Assembly (NCBI GenBank): GCA_050692985.1
Contig: JBOGVZ010000053.1
Coordinates: 1 to 20,446 of the forward strand
From: JBOGVZ01 sp050692985
GTDB taxonomy: Bacteria > Actinomycetota > UBA4738 > CALAEC01
DNA: 20,446 bases
Reading direction: 5' to 3'
Of the stretch, positions 14,767 through 20,446 are shown one piece after another (position 1 is the first letter of the stretch; each line of letters starts with the position of its first letter). The notes under the pieces were generated by a model. That model was not told where the DNA came from. It ran no database searches and was given only the letters and a program-made list of their open reading frames with translations. The translations under genes and the position numbers were made by a program.

Positions 14767-16782
14767 ATGGACCACGGAGCCCGCGGCACCTCGACCAGGG
14801 AAGGGGCAAGGTTGGGCCACGGCCGAACCGGATGGGCCCTGCTGGCCCGGGGCGAGCGAGCGGCCCGGCGGGGGGTCCGGGCCCTGGGCGGTCGCTCCGA
14901 GCAGGCCGGGATGTTCCTTGCGGCCGCCGACGTCCCCGACACGTTGCAGCGGACCCTGATGGCCCGCAGCTCCGTCGACCAGGGCGTGGCCACCGGCCTG
15001 GTGATGGGCATGAACTACGCGATCGGTGCCCTGGTCCAGGACCTGGTCGACGTGATCGCCATGCGCCTGTCTGGGGCGAAGGCTGACCGGGAGCAGGACG
15101 ACCGGCGCTGGCGCCGCACGGCCATGGGCGTGGACGTGGCTGCCATCGGGGCCGGGCTGGGGATCCAGGCGGCCTTCCGGCAGCGCCACGATGAACGGCT
15201 GGGGCGGGCGGCGGCTCGGACCGCCGGCCGGTGGCTGGCCGCCGGGGCGGCCGCCGGGCTGGCCGTGGGGGCGGTGCAGGAGGGGCTCCACGAACTCGAT
15301 GAGCGGGGGCGAGGCGATCCCGACAACCGGTCGTACCCTGTGGCCTTGCCCGCCGGTGGCCTGGTGGCCGTGGTGCTCGACTGGCTGCGCCGCCGGCGAG
15401 AGGCCGCGGCCACCCACCCTGCCGAGGCCGAGGGGGCCCACGTCTCCGCGGCGAAGTCGTTGGCGATCGGGACCGGCGTCACCGCGGTCCTGGGGGGCCT
15501 GGCCCGCCTGGAGCGGGGGTTCGCCTCGGGGGTCGGGCACGTGCTCGGCGCCCTGCTGCCGGGCCACCACCGGGTGTGGCGGCCGGTCGGCCACGCCGCG
15601 GCCCTGGCGGCCATGGCCGGGGTCGTCGTCGAGGGGATGCGTCGGGTCGACCACCAGATCGAGGTCAAGGCCACCCGGGTGGAGCCCGCCTTCGATGCCC
15701 CGCCCTCGTCGGAGCACGTGAGCGGAGGGCCGGGGAGCGCCGTGCCGTTCGAGACCCTGAGCCGGCAGGGCCGCCGCAACGTATCCACCGCCCTGACCAC
15801 CGACCAGATCCTCTCGGTCATGGGGGAGGCCGCCCAGGCCGAGCCGATCCGGATCTTCGTCGGCCTCGACAGCGCCCCCACCCCGGAGGAGCGCGTGCGG
15901 CTGGCCATGGACGAGCTCGAGCGAACCGGTGCCTTCGACCGCGACCTGCTCATGGTGATCTCGCCCACGGGCACCGGGTACGTCAACTACGTGGCCGTGG
16001 AGGCCGCCGAGTGCATGACGCTGGGCAACATGGCTTCGGTGGCGCTCCAGTACTCGAAGCGCCCCTCGGTGCTCTCGCTGGACCGGGTGGCCCTGCAGCG
16101 CCGCCAGTACCGTCTCCTGGTGGAGGCCATCCACCGGACCCTGGCGGAGCGCCCGAAGAAGCGCCGCCCCCGGCTGGTGCTGTTCGGCGAGAGCCTGGGG
16201 GCCTGGACCAGCGAGGACGCGTTCGAGGGGGGCGGCACCCGGGGGCTGGAGGACCTGGGGATCGACGGGGCCATCTGGATCGGGACCCCGTACGAGACCC
16301 GGTGGAAGGACCAGATCGCCGCCGGGGGACCGGACGTCGATCCCGCGCTGGTGGCGAGGTTCAACGACTTCGGGCAGGTGGAGGCCCTCGACGCCAGGGC
16401 CCGCAAGCGGTTGCGCTACGTGATGATCACCCACGACAACGACGCCGTGGCCAAGTTCGGGCTGGCGTTGCTGTTCAAGGAACCGTCGTGGCTGGGCGAC
16501 CTCGCCACCCGCCCCTCCACCGTCCCGGCCACCGAGCGGTGGTCCACGCCGACCACGTTCGTCCTCACGCTGATCGACATGAAGAACGCGGCCAACGTGA
16601 TCGCCGGCCAGTTCGAGGCCAAGGGCCACGACTACCGGGCCGACCTGGCCCGGTTCGTCCGCCAGGTCTACGGGCTCCGGTGCACCGACGACCAGCTGTC
16701 CAGGGTCGAGCGGGCCCTCCGCCGCGACGAGCTGATGCGGAAGGAGCGGATCGACGAGCGAGACGCGAAGCGCGGGCGCTGA
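14767..16782 (+). CDS. Membrane alpha/beta-hydrolase (PF10081 family, GESLG motif)
   Basis: 671 residues from ATG 14767, one base after the tag stop. The N-terminal half has several Ala/Gly/Leu-rich hydrophobic segments (about 73-96, 119-136, 152-172, 190-206, 228-246, 274-290) and matches the Abhydrolase_9 N-terminal membrane region. The C-terminal half (about 325-640) is the alpha/beta-hydrolase: IRIFVGLDSAPT (361-372), DLLMVISPTGTGYVNYVAVEA (393-413), LVLFGESLGAW (470-480, nucleophile S476), WIGTPYETRW (504-513) and THDNDAVAKF (555-564, probable catalytic His). Known: the family is common in actinomycetes, with substrates mostly undefined. An alternative TTG start at 14812, with GGAAGGGG upstream, would drop 15 residues of poor coding bias. 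Likely co-transcribed with tag and the downstream membrane genes. Confidence 0.88.
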   Translation: MDHGARGTSTREGARLGHGRTGWALLARGERAARRGVRALGGRSEQAGMFLAAADVPDTLQRTLMARSSVDQGVATGLVMGMNYAIGALVQDLVDVIAMRLSGAKADREQDDRRWRRTAMGVDVAAIGAGLGIQAAFRQRHDERLGRAAARTAGRWLAAGAAAGLAVGAVQEGLHELDERGRGDPDNRSYPVALPAGGLVAVVLDWLRRRREAAATHPAEAEGAHVSAAKSLAIGTGVTAVLGGLARLERGFASGVGHVLGALLPGHHRVWRPVGHAAALAAMAGVVVEGMRRVDHQIEVKATRVEPAFDAPPSSEHVSGGPGSAVPFETLSRQGRRNVSTALTTDQILSVMGEAAQAEPIRIFVGLDSAPTPEERVRLAMDELERTGAFDRDLLMVISPTGTGYVNYVAVEAAECMTLGNMASVALQYSKRPSVLSLDRVALQRRQYRLLVEAIHRTLAERPKKRRPRLVLFGESLGAWTSEDAFEGGGTRGLEDLGIDGAIWIGTPYETRWKDQIAAGGPDVDPALVARFNDFGQVEALDARARKRLRYVMITHDNDAVAKFGLALLFKEPSWLGDLATRPSTVPATERWSTPTTFVLTLIDMKNAANVIAGQFEAKGHDYRADLARFVRQVYGLRCTDDQLSRVERALRRDELMRKERIDERDAKRGR

Positions 16783-16843
16783 CACGGCCGCGCCGCGGAC
16801 GGCGCCCCCACCGCACCCGGCGCACTCGCGTCGGAAGACGATC

Positions 16844-17869
16844 GTGGGCGGGCTGCTCACCGTCGCCGTGGTCGTGGCGGTGTTCGCGTTCGCTGTCCCC
16901 CAGTTCGCCGACTACCGGAACGTCGCCTCCGAGCTCGCCGGGCTGAGCTGGCTCGAGCTGGCCCTGATCGGCCTGGCCACGGCGTTCAACATCGTCACGT
17001 TCTGGTGGGTGAACATGGCCGCCCTGCCCGGCCTGCGGCTGTGGCCCGCGGCCGCCGTGACGCAGAGCTCGTACGCCGTGGCCAACACCGTCCCCGCCGG
17101 CGGGCCGCTGTCGGTGGGGCTGTCGTACCAGATCCTGCGCTCGTTCGGTTTCCGGACGGACGACCTGGTGTTGATGGCCGGCGTGGGCGGGATCTGGAAC
17201 GTGCTGGGGAAGTTCGTGGTCCCGGTCCTGGCCGTGTTGCTCCTGCTGGTGACGGGGGAGCGGATCACGGGGATGGTGGCTGCCACGGTGACCGCGTTCG
17301 GCGCGCTGGCCGTCGTGGCGCTGGTTCTGTTCCTGGCGCTGTGGCGGGAGTCGCTGGCCCGCCGGCTGGGGAACGCGATCGGCGCGGTGGCCTCGTGGGT
17401 GCTGCACTGGTTCCATCACGGCGCGGTCACCACGGCCGGGGACGAGGCGGTATCGTTCCGGTCGAGGACGATCGGGGTCATCCGCACCAGGTGGGTTCCC
17501 CTCACCGCCGCGGCCACGCTCAACCAGATCAGCTTCTTCGCGGTCCTGCTGATCGCCCTTCGCGGGGTGGGCGTGTCTTCGCACCAGCTGCCGGTGGCGG
17601 CCGCGCTGGCGGCGTTCGCGTTCGGTCGTCTGGCCTCGGCGATCCCGATCACCCCGGGGGCCATCGGCACCGCCGAGATCGCCTACATCGGGCTGCTGGT
17701 GGCCGCCGGAGGCCCGCACGCCAAGGTCGTGGCCGCGGTGCTGCTGTTCCGGGCGTTCACGTTCCTGGCACCGATCCCGGTCGGCGCGGTGACCTACGTC
17801 GCCTGGCGCCGGTGGGTTCACCGGCACGGAGCCGCGGTCGGGGAGCGGGCCGGGCGGTTGCCCGCATGA
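16844..17869 (+). CDS. YbhN/LPG-synthase-type integral membrane protein (flippase-like)
   Basis: 341 residues with about eight membrane helices. Two family motifs are clear: NTVPAGGPLSVGLSYQILRSFG (81-102) and FGRLASAIPITPGAIGTAEIAYIG (260-283, the PGxIGxxE signature), as in the transmembrane region of lysyl-phosphatidylglycerol synthases (MprF N-terminal half, UPF0104/YbhN). The aminoacyl-transferase domain of MprF is absent. Known: stand-alone members are thought to move or bind lipids; substrate unknown here. The GTG at 16844 is the first start in this frame. The residues that would precede it are basic, so the true N-terminus could lie slightly upstream at an unseen start; only GGAAG serves as a ribosome-binding site. 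The gene lies 61 bases after the hydrolase, and its TGA overlaps the next ATG. Confidence 0.87.
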   Translation: MGGLLTVAVVVAVFAFAVPQFADYRNVASELAGLSWLELALIGLATAFNIVTFWWVNMAALPGLRLWPAAAVTQSSYAVANTVPAGGPLSVGLSYQILRSFGFRTDDLVLMAGVGGIWNVLGKFVVPVLAVLLLLVTGERITGMVAATVTAFGALAVVALVLFLALWRESLARRLGNAIGAVASWVLHWFHHGAVTTAGDEAVSFRSRTIGVIRTRWVPLTAAATLNQISFFAVLLIALRGVGVSSHQLPVAAALAAFAFGRLASAIPITPGAIGTAEIAYIGLLVAAGGPHAKVVAAVLLFRAFTFLAPIPVGAVTYVAWRRWVHRHGAAVGERAGRLPA

Positions 17870-18588
17870 TCGTCGAGCGCCGCGCCGGCGCGGGGCTGGA
17901 GGCCGCGGCGGTGGGCACGGTGGCCGCGGCCGGCGTGGCGGTGACGCGCCTGCGCCCGCTCCCGGCGATCCTCGCCGGCCTCGGGGCAGCGGGCATGCTG
18001 GTGCTCCTGGCCCGCCGGGCGGGCGCCGGGTGGGATGAGCTCGGCCTGCATCGCTGGGGTCTGGCCCCGGGGTTCCGGTGGGGACTGGCGGCATCGCTCC
18101 CGATGGCCGTGGCGACCGCGGCGGCGGCGGCCTTCCCCCCCACCCGTCGCCTGTTCGCCGAACGGAAGGCCGTGGTGGCTCCCCGGCCGGAGTTCCTGGC
18201 GCACGTGCTGTTTCGGGTCCCGTTGGCCACGGCCCTGACGGAGGAGGTCCTGTTCCGCGCGGGCCTGCCGGCGGTGCTCCGGCGCCGCCGCGGACGCGAG
18301 GGGGCCGAGCTGGCCAGCGCCGCCCTGTTCGGCCTGTGGCACATCCTGCCGACCCTCCAGGAGCTGGGGGCTCGTCGCGCCCGCCGGCCGGTCTCCCGCG
18401 GGGATCGCGTGGCCGCGGCGAGCATCGCCGTGATGACGACCTTCGCGGCGGCCCGGGCGTTCGCGTGGCTGCGGGACCGCAGTGGCAGCCTGGTGGCGCC
18501 GGTCCTGGCGCATGCAGTGATCAACGAGGCCTCGCTCCTGGGCGGCCGGGCGGCGGCTCGCCGCCTGGGCCTGCTCGGGCCCCGGTGA
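17866..18588 (+). CDS. CPBP-family intramembrane metalloprotease (Abi/CAAX type)
   Basis: 240 residues starting at ATG 17866, which overlaps the preceding stop (ATGA). The three glutamic-protease/CPBP motifs are intact: EEVLFR (E126, E127, R131), FGLWH (F155, H159) and HAVIN (H216, N220). Hydrophobic segments lie at about 11-27, 33-50, 70-90, 112-135, 148-165, 182-200 and 208-222. Known: the family includes the eukaryotic CAAX protease Rce1 and bacterial proteins tied to peptide-toxin immunity or membrane-protein processing. The substrate is unknown here, and no small precursor peptide gene is visible nearby. A pleasing but unproved reading is a membrane-modification module with the hydrolase and the YbhN-like protein. 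Confidence 0.9.
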   Translation: MIVERRAGAGLEAAAVGTVAAAGVAVTRLRPLPAILAGLGAAGMLVLLARRAGAGWDELGLHRWGLAPGFRWGLAASLPMAVATAAAAAFPPTRRLFAERKAVVAPRPEFLAHVLFRVPLATALTEEVLFRAGLPAVLRRRRGREGAELASAALFGLWHILPTLQELGARRARRPVSRGDRVAAASIAVMTTFAAARAFAWLRDRSGSLVAPVLAHAVINEASLLGGRAAARRLGLLGPR

Positions 18589-18609
18589 GCGGTACGGCGC
18601 TCGGGGTGA

Positions 18610-19446
18610 TCAGCCCGTGGGGCGCAGCCAGGCCACCCCCACCACGCCGGGCCCGGTGTGGATGCCCATCGACGGGCTGAACTCCACGATGAACATCGGC
18701 CGGCCCAGGAGCCGAGCCAGGGCCTCCGCCCGGGGGGCGGCCTGGGCGTGGAACACCGCGGACCGCCCGCCGGACCGGCCGGACCGGGCCGCCCATTCGG
18801 AGCGGATCCGGCGCAGCGCGGCGTCCGGGCTGCGAGGGACGCCGACCCGCTCGGCCTGTCCGTCGCGGAAGCGGAACACCGGACGAACCCCCAGACGCCG
18901 GGCCAGCTCGAGGGCGAAGGGCGGGACCCGCCCGCTCTGCCGCAGGTAGCCCACGCCGTCGAGGGCGGCCACCAGCTCCGCTCGCCGTGCGGCGTCCTCC
19001 GCCACGGCCGAGACATCGGCCGCGTTCCCGCCGGCCTGCGCCTCCTCCGCGGCGGCGAGGACCACCAGCCCCTGTGCCGCCGCGGCCGTCCGGCAGTCCA
19101 GGACGTGCACGGGCCGGCCGGCGATCTGGGCGGCCGCCGAGGCGCTCCGGTACATGCCGGTGAACTCCCGGGCGGGGGTCACCACCAGCACCTCGTCGGC
19201 CCCGGCCTCCTCGATCGAATGGAGGTACTCGGCCGCGGTGGGAGCGCTGGACTTGACCGCCCGGCCGCTGCGCAGGGCCTCGTACACGGCGGGCCCGGCC
19301 TCCGCCATCCCGTCGTGCAGATCCCGGTCCGGGAGGTGGATGCCGATCGGCAGGACGCGGATCGGGAGCCGGGCCGCCACGGCGTCGGGCAGGCACGCGC
19401 TGGAGTCGGTGACGACGGCGGTCCTGGGCACGGCGGTCCCGTTCAC
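18610..19446 (-). CDS. DegV-family fatty-acid-binding protein (FakB-like)
   Basis: 278 residues from GTG 19446; a GTG at 19431 would give 273 residues and a more usual DegV start (PRTAVVTDSS). Seen: AVVTDSSACLP at the N-terminus, VKSSAPTAAEYLHSIEEAGADEVLVVTPA (the SSxPT segment that lines the fatty-acid site), ALDGVGYLRQSGRVP, and the C-terminal SPSMGIHTGPGVVGVAWL typical of the family. Known: DegV/FakB proteins bind a fatty acid and present it to the FakA kinase for phospholipid synthesis. No FakA (Dak-type kinase) gene is in the window. It converges on the CPBP gene with a 21-base gap and is divergent from the MerR-TetR regulator. Confidence 0.93.
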   Translation of the reverse strand: MNGTAVPRTAVVTDSSACLPDAVAARLPIRVLPIGIHLPDRDLHDGMAEAGPAVYEALRSGRAVKSSAPTAAEYLHSIEEAGADEVLVVTPAREFTGMYRSASAAAQIAGRPVHVLDCRTAAAAQGLVVLAAAEEAQAGGNAADVSAVAEDAARRAELVAALDGVGYLRQSGRVPPFALELARRLGVRPVFRFRDGQAERVGVPRSPDAALRRIRSEWAARSGRSGGRSAVFHAQAAPRAEALARLLGRPMFIVEFSPSMGIHTGPGVVGVAWLRPTG

Positions 19447-19482
19447 GGATCCGGCGGATTGTATGCCATCATGCTGGCGCCC
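19447..19482. promoter_or_regulatory. degV/regulator divergent control region
   Basis: Only 24-36 bases separate the two starts. On the minus strand TACAAT (19463-19458) is a good -10 for the degV-type gene. It would start RNA about five bases before GTG 19446, suggesting a leaderless or near-leaderless message. An 11-base palindrome, ATCCG-G-CGGAT (19449-19459), overlaps the edge of that -10 and is a candidate operator. No ribosome-binding site is clear for either gene. Confidence 0.4.
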
Positions 19483-20295
19483 ATGGCTCGCGTCCGCCTC
19501 CTCCAGATGTCCGAGCTCACCGCGCGCACCGGCACCCCTCCCTCCACCGTCCACCACTATCTCCACCTGGGGCTCCTCCCGCCGGCCGAGCGGGCGACCC
19601 CGAACCGCTTCCTGTACGACCGGAGGCACGTCGAGGGCCTGCGGCTGATCCGGTTGCTTCGCCGCCGTCGTGGGCTGTCGTTGGAGGCCATCGGCCGCGT
19701 GCTGCCCGACCTGGTCGAGCTGGACGACGACCAGGCCTTCCGCCCGGAGATGTGGGACCGGGTGGTGGGCCGGCGGCTGGCCCCGGACCGGTCCCCGGCC
19801 GCCCGGCTGCTCGAAGTGGCCAAGGACGCCTTCTCCCGGCAGGGGTATGCCGATGTCGGGGTGGACGACCTGTGCCGTGCCGCCCGGTTGGCCAAGGGGT
19901 CCTTCTACCGCCACTACCGGTCGAAGGAAGAGCTGTTCTTCGCGGCGGCCGCGTCCTCCGCCGACGAGGTCGCCGATGGCTTCTCCCGGCAGGCGGGTGG
20001 CTCCACGGTCGCGCCGGAGCGGGCTCCCGATCTGCTGGCCGTGCTGCTCCGGCCCAGGGCGCCCATGGTCCTCGACCTGATGGCCCGGGCCCTCCAGGGC
20101 CGGCCCGGGTACCGGGCGGCCGCTCGTCGGATCCTCGGCGGGATGGCCGAGGAGGTCGGGCGGAGGATGGGGACCACCGGCGGTCCGGCGGCGGAAGCGG
20201 GCGCGGCCGCCGTCGGCGCGGCCATCGCCACGGTTGCGGCGGACGTGATCGGGCGTCGGCCCGGCGCGGTTCGGACCCTTCCGGCCAGCGGCTGA
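19483..20295 (+). CDS. Transcription regulator fusing MerR-type and TetR-type DNA-binding domains
   Basis: 270 residues from ATG 19483; ATGs at 19471 and 19507 are in frame and cannot be excluded. N-terminal MerR-type winged helix (about 8-76): MSELTARTGTPPSTVHHYLHLGLLPP (9-34), then a wing (NRFLYDRRHVEGLRLI) and LSLEAIGRVLPDL. A linker (80-103) leads to a TetR-type helix-turn-helix (104-152): LLEVAKDAFSRQGYADVGVDDLCRAARLAKGSFYRHYRSKEELFF. An alpha-helical ligand/dimer region follows (153-270). The reading frame is continuous with no stop or frameshift between domains. Known: MerR proteins twist promoters with long spacers and TetR proteins usually repress. How one chain combines both is unknown. 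Divergent placement suggests control of the degV-type gene and of itself. Confidence 0.88.
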   Translation: MARVRLLQMSELTARTGTPPSTVHHYLHLGLLPPAERATPNRFLYDRRHVEGLRLIRLLRRRRGLSLEAIGRVLPDLVELDDDQAFRPEMWDRVVGRRLAPDRSPAARLLEVAKDAFSRQGYADVGVDDLCRAARLAKGSFYRHYRSKEELFFAAAASSADEVADGFSRQAGGSTVAPERAPDLLAVLLRPRAPMVLDLMARALQGRPGYRAAARRILGGMAEEVGRRMGTTGGPAAEAGAAAVGAAIATVAADVIGRRPGAVRTLPASG

Positions 20296-20446
20296 GGGCG
20301 AGTTGACACCCCCGGATGCCCCTGGGAGCATCGCGTACAAGGAAGAGGACCGCTCGGTCATCCCCGTTGTGGATGGACCGTGGGGGTCCTCCGTGCACCG
20401 GACGGCCCGATGACCCGCCCTCGCGCTCCCCGCAGCCCGGCCGGCC
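20296..20446 (+). other. Non-coding end of window, weak promoter signs
   Basis: No gene supported. A consensus -35 TTGACA lies at 20303-20308. At a 17-base spacing the -10 would be GAGCAT, a poor match. GATGC and GCATC (from 20316) frame a small hairpin. AGGAAGAGG follows at about 20340, and ATG codons at 20373 and 20410 are open to the end of the window, so a plus-strand gene may begin here and be cut off. Confidence 0.25.

Noticed and set aside
11658..15011. Very long minus-strand open frame (1117 codons) opposite tRNA-Leu, the propeller, tag and the hydrolase
   Set aside because: It runs through a tRNA and opposite four well-supported genes, has repetitive Arg/Pro/Gly composition and no family motif. 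It is a shadow frame caused by high GC.
14494..18094. Long minus-strand open frames opposite the hydrolase and YbhN-like genes
   Set aside because: Their composition is the mirror of the coding strand's codon bias (His, Gly, Arg, Pro), and the plus-strand genes have clear motifs.
17866..18588. Phage-abortive-infection or bacteriocin-immunity locus, suggested by the Abi/CPBP label
   Set aside because: No toxin, precursor peptide or other defence gene is nearby. The family name alone does not support it.
18658..19470. Upstream extension of the MerR-TetR frame over the degV-type gene
   Set aside because: The frame is open but lies antisense to a clear DegV protein. The MerR domain begins within about ten residues of 19483.
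20303..20331. Full sigma70-type promoter after the regulator
   Set aside because: TTGACA is perfect, but no acceptable -10 lies at 16-18 bases. Kept only as a weak sign in the end region.

Overview
The window is very GC-rich DNA with frequent GTG and TTG starts and many start/stop overlaps. Its core is the actinobacterial cell-wall growth and signalling cluster fhaA-fhaB-pstP-rodA-pbpA-pknA-pknB, next to a tRNA-Leu(CAG). This points to an actinomycete (Actinomycetota). The compact FhaA, the non-mycobacterial flanking genes and the unusual PknA-like receptor suggest a lineage distant from Mycobacterium and Streptomyces, but the sequence alone does not fix the taxon.

Layout. Positions 1-1329 (+) hold the 3' part of an acyl-CoA synthetase gene. 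It converges on a long minus-strand array that reads from 12259 down to 1326: FhaA, FhaB, PstP-type PP2C phosphatase, RodA/FtsW glycosyltransferase, PbpA transpeptidase, a PknA-like kinase, a PASTA kinase (PknB), a duplicated ThyX-like protein, a 60-residue one-helix membrane protein and a 213-residue membrane protein. Most joints are GTGA, ATGA or TTGA overlaps or gaps of 0-31 bases. The one large gap (177 bases, between the two kinases) carries two copies of a 57-base repeat with nested palindromes.

The plus strand from 12407 has tRNA-Leu(CAG), a secreted LVIVD-type beta-propeller protein, 3-methyladenine DNA glycosylase I, a membrane alpha/beta-hydrolase (GESLG nucleophile motif), a YbhN/LPG-synthase-type transmembrane protein and a CPBP-type intramembrane protease. 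A DegV-family fatty-acid-binding protein (minus) converges on these. It is divergent from a regulator that joins a MerR-type and a TetR-type DNA-binding domain in one chain. The last 150 bases hold no gene I can support.

How the genes fit together. The minus array couples septal/elongation peptidoglycan synthesis (RodA, PbpA) to Ser/Thr phosphorylation (two receptor kinases), dephosphorylation (PstP) and phosphothreonine reading (FhaA, FhaB). The plus-strand genes 14767-18588 look like a small membrane/envelope module of unknown job. I see no CRISPR array, prophage, transposase or recognisable defence system. The least ordinary items are the ThyX-like protein whose two halves have lost complementary parts of the signature motif, the MerR-TetR fusion beside degV, the intergenic repeats and the extracytoplasmic domain of the PknA-like kinase.
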